Origin: an uncultured Clostridia bacterium
GTDB taxonomy: Bacteria; Bacillota; Clostridia; Christensenellales; Pumilibacteraceae
Direction: 5' to 3'
Assembly: GCA_947089425.1 (NCBI GenBank)
Contig: CAMUKG010000002.1
Coordinates: 148,194 to 212,193 of the forward strand
Length of the DNA: 64,000 bases
The notes below the pieces were generated by a model. The model was not told the DNA's origin, did no database searches, and saw only the letters and a list, made by a program, of their open reading frames with translations. The position numbers and the translations under genes are program-made. Shown piece after piece: positions 33,889-41,684 of the stretch. Every line of letters starts with the position of its first letter. Within the stretch, counting starts at the first letter, position 1.

Positions 33889-34741
33889 CACGGCGTTATA
33901 TAAAACAAGAAGAGTAGTAAAAAAGTCGGCGCTGTATTTGTTGCTTATTGCGTTTGCGGTTGTGTTTTTGTTCCCGTATGTGTTTATGGTAAATCGCGGA
34001 CTTATGAGCAACGCGCGCATTTTAGAGCCGCACATGTACTATTGGCCGGACGGTTTGCACTTTAAAAACTACGCTCTCGCGTTCCGCGACGGCGGCTACG
34101 GCAAACCGCTTTTAAACAGCTTTATAGTGGGCGCGATAGTGGGCGTAAGCACTCCGCTTTCGTCGTTTTTGGCGGCTTATGCGTTTTCTAAACTCGAATG
34201 GCTCGGCAAGAAAGCAATGTTCACGCTTATGATGCTTACGTCGTTGCTTCCGGGCATAGTAACGCAAGTTCCGCTGTATGTGCTGTATAACGACTTGGGA
34301 CTTACTAACACGCTATTTCCGCTTTTTTTGCCGGGCTTGTTCTTCTGCGGCGCTATGAACGTGTTTTTAATGCGACAGTTTTTGATGAGCGTGCCCAAAG
34401 AAATGGAAGAGAGCGCAAAGCTCGACGGCGCCAACGCGTTTTTGCGTTGCTTCCGCATTTGCGCGCCGCTGTGCACTCCTATAATTATTTACATGGCTGT
34501 TCAGGGCTTTGTGGGAATTTGGGGCGATTACTTAACGCCGTCGATGTATAACAACCGAACTGACGCACCGTATACTTTGGCTTACGCGCTGTATACCATG
34601 ACGGGGGAAGAGACTAACTCCACTCACCCCGAATGGATATTCGCGGCGGCAACTATAATGTCGATTGTGCCGACGATTGCGTTTATAGCGTTTCAAAAGT
34701 ATTTAATCGAGGGCATAGCGACTGCGGGATTAAAGTTATAA
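33881..34741 (+). CDS. Carbohydrate ABC transporter permease (MalG/UgpE type)
   Basis: Second permease, with six hydrophobic segments and the EAA-type loop MEESAKLDGANAFLRCF. The N-terminal LFPYVFMVNRGLMSN motif matches the MalG branch. It ends the operon that begins with the esterase at 30261. A block of strong hairpins follows within about 50 bases. Confidence 0.92.
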   Translation: MTDTALYKTRRVVKKSALYLLLIAFAVVFLFPYVFMVNRGLMSNARILEPHMYYWPDGLHFKNYALAFRDGGYGKPLLNSFIVGAIVGVSTPLSSFLAAYAFSKLEWLGKKAMFTLMMLTSLLPGIVTQVPLYVLYNDLGLTNTLFPLFLPGLFFCGAMNVFLMRQFLMSVPKEMEESAKLDGANAFLRCFRICAPLCTPIIIYMAVQGFVGIWGDYLTPSMYNNRTDAPYTLAYALYTMTGEETNSTHPEWIFAAATIMSIVPTIAFIAFQKYLIEGIATAGLKL

Positions 34742-34790
34742 CGGGTGTTGCGGATTCGCAAAGGAGAATTTGTTGTTACTTTGCGTGTAA

Positions 34791-34920
34791 CCCGACGCTT
34801 TGGCACTTTTGGAGGCGTGCCAAAAGTGCCGCAAAAGCACGTCGGGGACACTTTCGGCTGTGTCCCCGAACCCCCGCAACGATAAGGGGCTTTGCCCCTT
34901 AACTCCTCTTAACGGTTAAG
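34791..34920. repeat. Composite hairpin element (four successive perfect or near-perfect inverted repeats)
   Basis: In order: an outer pair CCCGACG/CGTCGGG enclosing GGCACTTTTGG/CCAAAAGTGCC (34802-34830); GGGGACAC/GTGTCCCC (34844-34867); AAGGGGC/GCCCCTT (34884-34900); CTTAAC/GTTAAG (34908-34920). No gene is present. It may stop or protect the transport operon mRNA, or be a non-autonomous mobile repeat. Confidence 0.7.
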
Positions 34921-34982
34921 CAAAGAAATGCCGACACAAAAATAAAAAGACAACACCGACCGTAAAAAGATGTCAAAAAAAC

Positions 34983-35170
34983 GTCATTGCGAGGAGCGAA
35001 CGTAGTGAGCGACGCGGCAATCCCGAACATGGAGCGTAAGCCGCCGCGTTAAGCGCTTAGTGTAGGAGATTGCTTCGCTGACGCTCGCAATGACAATATT
35101 ATGCCGCAATACACGCATGTGTTCGCAATGACAGATTCGTAGAAAGATTGCTGACGCTTGCAATGACAGT
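34983..35170. repeat. Dispersed palindromic repeat (CATTGCGAG family) with a decaying tail
   Basis: A full copy (arms GTCATTGCGAGGAGCGAAC... and ...GCTGACGCTCGCAATGAC) spans 34983-35095. Two partial, degenerate right arms (TTCGCAATGAC and GCTTGCAATGAC) follow to 35170. Nothing gene-like is present between 34742 and 35228. Confidence 0.8.
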
Positions 35171-35228
35171 GTAACTGAAATTTACGAAACAGTTGTTTCA
35201 AAAGCCAACAAAAAGGAGGTCTTAAAAA

Positions 35229-37256
35229 ATGTCTAAACGCAAACTAATAGGCAAACTTGCGACGGTATTGCTCGGATGCTGTTTGGCGCTTACTCCGCTC
35301 GGAGGGTGCGCGCCCGACTCGCCTAAGCAAAACGAACAGCCCACAAACATGCTTCGCGGCATGAACGCCTACGACTTTACTAAGGCAAGTTTTTCCGCAA
35401 CCGATAGAGTGGGACGGGAAATTACTCCCATGCACAAAAAGCTTACCGACCACGATAGGTATGTGGGCGTATTTTACTTTTTGTGGCTCGGCACTCATGA
35501 GACGAGCATGGGCGTGTACGACGTTACAAAATTGCAAACCACTCAGGCGGGCGCCGACGCGGTTCTTTCTCCGTCGCACAGGCTCGGAGAAAAAATTCCG
35601 GGCACGGTGAATGCCGAACTCGGCTATCCCGACGGAATGGAAAGCCCCACAATGTACGTTCACTGGACGAACGAACCGCTTTTCGGATACTACAACACTG
35701 CCGACGAGTGGGTGATAACGCGCCATCTTGAAATGCTCACTATGGCCGACGTTGACTTTATTTTCTTAGACACTACGAATAACTACGACTACGCCGAAAA
35801 CGTGAACACGAACTATCGCAAAGACGAGAAAGACCCCAAAAACGTGCAACTCGGCAGACCTACTTATGTTCTTTTGGATACGGTGCTTAAAATGCAGGAA
35901 CAGGGTTGGGATGTTCCGAAAGTGGTGTTTTACACGAACACGCGTTCGGGCGAGCTTGTGGATAAAATTTACACCGACTTTTATGCCGACGGAAAATACG
36001 ACGAATGTTGGTTTATGCCGTTCGGAAAGCCTATGCTTGTGGGCGTTACCGAAGACAATAAAGGCACCAACATGAGCGGCGATTCTCGGGTGAACATATC
36101 CGACGAAATGCGCGATTATTTCGACGTGCGCGAATCGCAGTGGCCGTATATGAAGCCCGCCGACGACGGATTCCCTTGGATGGATTGGTCGAAAGGATAT
36201 AATCACTATTACCCCGACAACAGAGCTGTGAACGTGAACGTGGCGCAACACGGCGATTCCGAAACTTCGTATTCGGCATACACGAACTACGGCAAAGCTG
36301 CGGATAGGCGCAGTTCGCGCGGATATGTTGAGGCTGAGAACCGCATAGACGAAAATTGGGAAGCGGGGCAAAACATAGAAGACCAGTGGGAAAGCGTTTG
36401 GCACTATCAAGACGAAGGGAAAAGCGTTGAAATGGTTACCGTAACGGGTTGGAACGAATGGCTTGCTTGGAAGTATTACGACGGCAACAACATTCTGTTT
36501 ATAGACAACTTTAACAACCAGTTTTCGCGCGATATGGAGCCCGATAAAAATTATTATCAAGATAACTTTTATATGCAGCTTGTGCGTAACGTTCGCAAAT
36601 ACAAATACGGCGAAGCAAAGTCGAATTACGAATGGGATAAGCAAACGGTGAGCGGAACGGCTGACGCTAAGAGCATGAAAGCCGTGTATAAGGATTTCGA
36701 GGGCGACGCTATTGAGCGCGACTTCTACGGTTTCGATATTCGCCCCGAAGCTAAGGCGCAAGGGTTGATAGGCGCTTGGTATCAAGACGACAGCAACCGC
36801 AACGATATTGTTGAGACCCGCGTTGCTCACGACAACGAAAACGCTTATTTCTACGTTAGAACAAAAGAAAACATCACCGCTTACGAGGGCGGCGAAAACT
36901 GGATGAACGTGCTTATTAAAACGAAGAACAGCACAAAAGAGGGGAGCTGGGAAGAATACGACTACATTATTAACCGCAAACCCGAAATCGAGAAAAACGC
37001 CGAAAGCGGACTTACGAGCGTTGAAAAGAGCTCGGGCGGTTGGAAATGGACCGAAACTTCAAAGGCGAACCTTACGGTTAGCGGAAACGAAATGTTTATA
37101 GTTGTGCCGCTCGCCGCTTTGGGGCTTAGCGCAAACTCCGTTTCGTTCGAGTTCAAAGTTGCCGATAACGTTACCGACTACACCGATATTATGGATTATT
37201 ACGTTACGGGCGACAGCGCGCCCATAGGGAGACTCAGGTATGCCTACGGTTATTAA
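35229..37256 (+). CDS. GH99-like (WbsX-type) glycoside hydrolase lipoprotein, second paralogue
   Basis: A lipoprotein (LGGC, Cys27) with the same layout as the gene at 14413: GH99/71-like barrel (YVGVFYFLWLGTHE, MADVDFIFLDTTNN, TVTGWNEW with Glu410) and a C-terminal CBM9/DOMON-like domain beginning near DDSNRNDI. The strong conservation of order and of the GWNEW motif between the two copies argues that both are functional. The start follows AAGGAGGTC. It sits between a transporter operon and a giant surface protein, fitting extracellular glycan attack. Confidence 0.78.
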   Translation: MSKRKLIGKLATVLLGCCLALTPLGGCAPDSPKQNEQPTNMLRGMNAYDFTKASFSATDRVGREITPMHKKLTDHDRYVGVFYFLWLGTHETSMGVYDVTKLQTTQAGADAVLSPSHRLGEKIPGTVNAELGYPDGMESPTMYVHWTNEPLFGYYNTADEWVITRHLEMLTMADVDFIFLDTTNNYDYAENVNTNYRKDEKDPKNVQLGRPTYVLLDTVLKMQEQGWDVPKVVFYTNTRSGELVDKIYTDFYADGKYDECWFMPFGKPMLVGVTEDNKGTNMSGDSRVNISDEMRDYFDVRESQWPYMKPADDGFPWMDWSKGYNHYYPDNRAVNVNVAQHGDSETSYSAYTNYGKAADRRSSRGYVEAENRIDENWEAGQNIEDQWESVWHYQDEGKSVEMVTVTGWNEWLAWKYYDGNNILFIDNFNNQFSRDMEPDKNYYQDNFYMQLVRNVRKYKYGEAKSNYEWDKQTVSGTADAKSMKAVYKDFEGDAIERDFYGFDIRPEAKAQGLIGAWYQDDSNRNDIVETRVAHDNENAYFYVRTKENITAYEGGENWMNVLIKTKNSTKEGSWEEYDYIINRKPEIEKNAESGLTSVEKSSGGWKWTETSKANLTVSGNEMFIVVPLAALGLSANSVSFEFKVADNVTDYTDIMDYYVTGDSAPIGRLRYAYGY

Positions 37257-37311
37257 ATCAGGTTTTATTGCGGGACTACCCGCCGAAACAAAAAATTTTT
37301 AGGAGGAATTT

Positions 37312-40300
37312 ATGGGAAAGACAAAGACATTAAAAGTCGCGTTAATCGCGGCGATTGCAAGCTTGTTGCTTGCGTTGTCGGTATTTATGGCGGCGGCGCC
37401 CGCGCGCGCTATGGAGGGCGAGGAACCCGCTCCTGCCGAAAATACTTTTACACTCGGAGCGGCAACCGCAAGCGGCAATAGTATAGTTATGAAAATGACA
37501 CCGTTTGTATATGTGCACGCTTCCGAAGGCGAGGACAACGATACTTTTTTAAATGCGAATAACGGGAAAGTGGTAATGACGTTGCCTGACGGAACAAGTA
37601 CCGCAACTCCCAGCAATTTAAGATTCGAAGGCAACACTAAGGGGCTCAAATTATATTTTGGAGCGAATTTTAATCCCGGAACGGTTGCTTCGGGAACTAC
37701 GCTTACGCTCAAAGCAGGACTTACGGTTACAGGCGTTGCGGCAACCGACGCTTCGGGATTTTCAGACGAGTTGAAAAAAACATACACGTTAGCCGCAGAC
37801 ACAACATATACTTGCGCGGGTGACGGAGTTTGGCTTGAGCCCGGCGAAGAATTGCCCGTTATTAAACAGATTGCTGCCGAAGACGTGAAAGTGTCGGGAG
37901 TAGGCTCGTTCGGTGCTTCAGGCAACGCGATAACTATTGATTTCGGCTTAGAGGGCGTTGACGGAGTTATAAGCCCCATAGACAAAAATGCGGGCGGTTG
38001 GGCTGCCAGCGGCTATTGTCAGTGGGTTGCGGCAAGATGGACGGAGTTAAATGGCTCGGTTGTTTTAACCCGCAACGAACAGCAAGTGCAGTATTTCCGA
38101 TATTTGGAAGGAACGGGGAAAATTGCGTTCGACTATAAGCAGGACGGGCAAGATATTTCGGGCGACCAACTTGGCAAGTTGGTTGATGGTGACGTGCTCA
38201 CTCTCAAAAAAGGTTTGCGCGTTTATAAAATTACAGAGAATGGGTTTCATGGCTATTATAGCGGCGCAAGTAACGACAATGCTGTAGCCGAGCTTACCGA
38301 AGACGTAACGTTTACATATATCGAGGGAGCGTGGTATAAACCCGGCGAAGAACCCGAGCCCATTCCGCAAATTACCGCCGAAAGCGTTAACGCGGCGGGT
38401 AAAGCGGTGCAATGGGGAGCTTCGAGCGGCGCCGTGATTATAAGTTTCGGTTTAACCGACGTTGGCGGCGAAGTCGTTTTAGTTGATAAAGATGCGGGCG
38501 GTTGGGAGCCGTACGTTTACAGCAGTGAAAAATGGTCGGAGCTTGATAAAAACATTACCATAACTCGCGGAACGAATAATATTGAATACGGCAGGTTTTT
38601 GGTCGGCGAGGGAAAAATAGCGTTCGACTACGGCACCGCCACCGATTCGGAATATGTAAACAGCTTAAAAAAGGGCGACGTTCTAAAATTAAAACAAGGG
38701 CTGAAAATCAGCAGAGTTAAAGCGAAACATTTTAGCGGCTATGCTAATGCCATGTCTGATTTCGAAACGGTCGGCGTGCTATCGGAAGACGTTACGCTTA
38801 TATACGACGGCGCGGAATGGATTTCGCCTATTTGGGCAACGAGCGCTACGATTGAAAACGAAGACATAGTTAAAAGTTTGTGCGTAGGGCAAAAAATAAA
38901 GATGCGCGTTGCTCCCAACGCGGAAGCTTTGCAACCCGCGCCCACTTTTACGTCGAGCGACGCAACTATTGCAAAAATAACTAAAAACGGAAATATAACG
39001 GCGCTGAAAGAAGGCGAGGTGACTCTTACCGTTACTTATAACGAAAACGCTAAAAAGAGCGTGACTTTCACCGTTAAACCCACTCCCGCTATCGACGGGC
39101 TTAAAATCGATTTAGACGGCTATGCCGCAAAACTAACGAAAGACGGAACAAAATATTTGCGCGCATATAAGGGAGAACCCGTTTCGATTGCCACGAAAGA
39201 ATCGGGCGAAAACACCGTGCTCGACGGTATAGAAGGCGTGTTTGTGTATGCAAACGGAATAGACGCGAGCGGCACTGTGGAACTTACTCCCGAAATGCTT
39301 GCCAAGACGGGCGACGGTTTTACTTACGCCGACGGCAAATACACCTTTAACACAACGGGCGAGGTTACTATAAACGTTACCGCCACCGAGCCGGGCGGAA
39401 ACGCGGTTAGCGCGGCGCTTCCCGTGTGGGTATACGATGCGCCCAAAACGCTCGAACCTATTTCCGCAAACCGCATAATAAACTGGTCGATAGCTCTCGA
39501 CTTTTGGTTTACCGACCTTATAGGCGGAACCGAAACGGGATATCGCACAAGCTTGAAGATAAACGAGACTAACGCCAAAAGATACGGCGTGGCGCTCGAC
39601 ATGGTGCAGCTTCGTGTGCCCGAGCTTGACAATTCCGGAAAAACTTATACGCTTACCGAAGTGGGCGAAGTATCGGAAAAGCAATACGTTGTGTTCTTTG
39701 AGAATTTCGACGCGGCGAACGTTGCGAAATCGGCTCCCGTAGGAACGGTTCTTACGCTTACCGAAGATTTCCGTTTCTACCGCCAAATAGAAAAAGATTG
39801 GGTGGCAATGTATAAATTCGCGTCGCCGATTAAATTCGTGTGGACGGGAACGGCTTGGGCAGACTACGTTGCCGACGCAACCGACTTTACTCTTACCCAT
39901 TCCGAACTTACCGTTCCGCGTTACGCCGTGTTCTCACCCGAAATTAAGGTTGAGCCCTCAACGGCATACTTAAAGCCCGTTTGCGAAGTTCCCGAAGGGC
40001 AGACGGTTGCGGAACTTACCGCCGACGGAAAAATTTACGCGAAAAACGCGGGCAGTGTGGACATAACGGTTAAAGCGGGTTCTGTTGTTAAAACTTTAAA
40101 GCTTACCGTTGCCGACTCGGAGCCTGCCGGTTTGGAAATTTTGAACAACCGCGTGTTCTACGTTGCCGAAGGCGACAAGCTCGATATATCGAAAGTGAGC
40201 GTTCGCGTGAACTACGGCAAAGGCAGCGACGGCAACAACTATTACGGCGAAGAAATTAAGCTTACCGCCGAAAACGCGCAATTCTCTACTCCCTCAACGG

Positions 40301-41469
40301 TAGGCACTCACACCGTGCCCGTAACGGTTACCGTTCCTTTGGCTGAGGGAGCCGATTACACGGGCGCTGTAAACGTGCAGGTAGACGTGCAAGAAAACCG
40401 CGAGGTATACGTTTCGAACTTTAACTGCAACCTCGACGAAGGGTTTTTCTTCGGGCAGTCTACGCTCGCGGTGTTCTTCGATACTTCGTTCGGCAATCAA
40501 GCCAACGTATATTTTAAAGATTTGACGGAAGCGCAGCAAAAAACGCTTACCGAGCATATTCGCTTTGAACGCGAGGGAACAAACGCTAAAATTGTTACTA
40601 CGGGCGACGGCGCTCCTTCGTTTTTGCAGCAAATACTCGTTGTGTCGGTAACGCTCGACGGCGAAGGACTTGTTAGATACCAAGAGGGCGACAAGCTGAT
40701 ACTTGAAAGGGGCTTAACGTTCTATCGTTGGTTCGGCGAAATGGACGCGCAAAACGTTCCCGTAGGCGAAGGCGACTACGTTAAAGTGGGCGAGCTCAAA
40801 TACGACGTTGTGTTCACGTTCGGCTCCAACGGCAAATTCTCTTGGCAGGTAGACCCTGCGGACGGCGTTGTTAAGGAAGAAACTGTTCAGGTAGGACTTG
40901 GCAAAACCCACGCTTCGAACGTTGCCATTGTTCCCGAATACGCCACTCACGGCGAATGGTATTACACCGTTGCCGACCCTACGATTGCCAAAGTGAACAC
41001 GCAAGGACTTATTACGGGGTTGAAGATGGGCAAAACCTCTGTGGAGGCGGTGCTTAAAACCCGCGACGGCGAAACTGTGAAAACGGTTACGTTCAATGTG
41101 GAAGTTACCGACATTGCCGACAAGCTCGAAATAACAAGCGCTTCGCCCGTGTTCGTAACTCCCGGCTCCGCGCTCGATATAGAAAGCCTTATAAATAAAT
41201 ACGGCATTAAAGGCACCGTTATTATGTCGTCGGGCGCAAAGGGCGAAGAAGTGGACCTTACGAAAGCGCGCATAACGGGATACGATTCCGAAAAGCTCGG
41301 CGAGCAAACGCTTACTTTCCGTTTAACGGTGAACGGCAAATCCGTTTCGGGTACGCTTAAAATTACCGTAGGCGAAGAAAAGAGCGGCGGCAAAACCGGT
41401 TGCGGTTGCAAGAGCGGAATCGCTCCCGCAGGCATGATTTTCGCGGGGGGGGAGCCCTTTTGGCTGTAG
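37312..41469 (+). CDS. Giant BIG2/repeat-module surface protein, frame-shifted at a poly-G tract before its membrane anchor
   Basis: Secreted by a classical signal peptide (to about residue 38, ending APARAMEG). Roughly 150-residue beta-rich modules recur about five times (phrases such as LTLKKGLRVYKI and a closing aromatic strand YIEGAWYKPGE), separated by BIG2 Ig-like domains. The frame ends just after a Cys-rich GCGCKSGIAPAGMIF stretch. At 41445-41452 there are eight G. With nine (or six) G the frame continues to a stop at 41517 and encodes ALLAVALLLARRGKKSF, a normal transmembrane anchor with a positive tail. As read here, the protein is released rather than anchored. Confidence 0.8.
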   Translation: MGKTKTLKVALIAAIASLLLALSVFMAAAPARAMEGEEPAPAENTFTLGAATASGNSIVMKMTPFVYVHASEGEDNDTFLNANNGKVVMTLPDGTSTATPSNLRFEGNTKGLKLYFGANFNPGTVASGTTLTLKAGLTVTGVAATDASGFSDELKKTYTLAADTTYTCAGDGVWLEPGEELPVIKQIAAEDVKVSGVGSFGASGNAITIDFGLEGVDGVISPIDKNAGGWAASGYCQWVAARWTELNGSVVLTRNEQQVQYFRYLEGTGKIAFDYKQDGQDISGDQLGKLVDGDVLTLKKGLRVYKITENGFHGYYSGASNDNAVAELTEDVTFTYIEGAWYKPGEEPEPIPQITAESVNAAGKAVQWGASSGAVIISFGLTDVGGEVVLVDKDAGGWEPYVYSSEKWSELDKNITITRGTNNIEYGRFLVGEGKIAFDYGTATDSEYVNSLKKGDVLKLKQGLKISRVKAKHFSGYANAMSDFETVGVLSEDVTLIYDGAEWISPIWATSATIENEDIVKSLCVGQKIKMRVAPNAEALQPAPTFTSSDATIAKITKNGNITALKEGEVTLTVTYNENAKKSVTFTVKPTPAIDGLKIDLDGYAAKLTKDGTKYLRAYKGEPVSIATKESGENTVLDGIEGVFVYANGIDASGTVELTPEMLAKTGDGFTYADGKYTFNTTGEVTINVTATEPGGNAVSAALPVWVYDAPKTLEPISANRIINWSIALDFWFTDLIGGTETGYRTSLKINETNAKRYGVALDMVQLRVPELDNSGKTYTLTEVGEVSEKQYVVFFENFDAANVAKSAPVGTVLTLTEDFRFYRQIEKDWVAMYKFASPIKFVWTGTAWADYVADATDFTLTHSELTVPRYAVFSPEIKVEPSTAYLKPVCEVPEGQTVAELTADGKIYAKNAGSVDITVKAGSVVKTLKLTVADSEPAGLEILNNRVFYVAEGDKLDISKVSVRVNYGKGSDGNNYYGEEIKLTAENAQFSTPSTVGTHTVPVTVTVPLAEGADYTGAVNVQVDVQENREVYVSNFNCNLDEGFFFGQSTLAVFFDTSFGNQANVYFKDLTEAQQKTLTEHIRFEREGTNAKIVTTGDGAPSFLQQILVVSVTLDGEGLVRYQEGDKLILERGLTFYRWFGEMDAQNVPVGEGDYVKVGELKYDVVFTFGSNGKFSWQVDPADGVVKEETVQVGLGKTHASNVAIVPEYATHGEWYYTVADPTIAKVNTQGLITGLKMGKTSVEAVLKTRDGETVKTVTFNVEVTDIADKLEITSASPVFVTPGSALDIESLINKYGIKGTVIMSSGAKGEEVDLTKARITGYDSEKLGEQTLTFRLTVNGKSVSGTLKITVGEEKSGGKTGCGCKSGIAPAGMIFAGGEPFWL

Positions 41470-41628
41470 CTCTGTTGCTTGCCCGCAGGGGTAAAAAGTC
41501 GTTCGGAAAAAACGACTGAAACCGAGCGGGAGAAAAAAGCGGCGCATTACCGCAACTTAAAATAAATAAAGGCTGCGGCGGAAAAAGTCCGACGCGGTAA
41601 AAAGAGAAAAAGAAGCGAAAGGCAAAAA

Positions 41629-41664
41629 AGTCGGGGCGGGCGAAAGAATCGCCTTGCCCCGACT
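41629..41664 (-). terminator. Strong hairpin with a T-run on the - strand
   Basis: AGTCGGGGC pairs with GCCCCGACT around a partly paired loop; on the - strand it is followed by TTTTTT. On the + strand it lies just before the rhamnosidase start, where it could act as an attenuating or stabilising hairpin. Confidence 0.5.
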
Positions 41665-41684
41665 ACCTTTGTTTCGGAGGCAGC

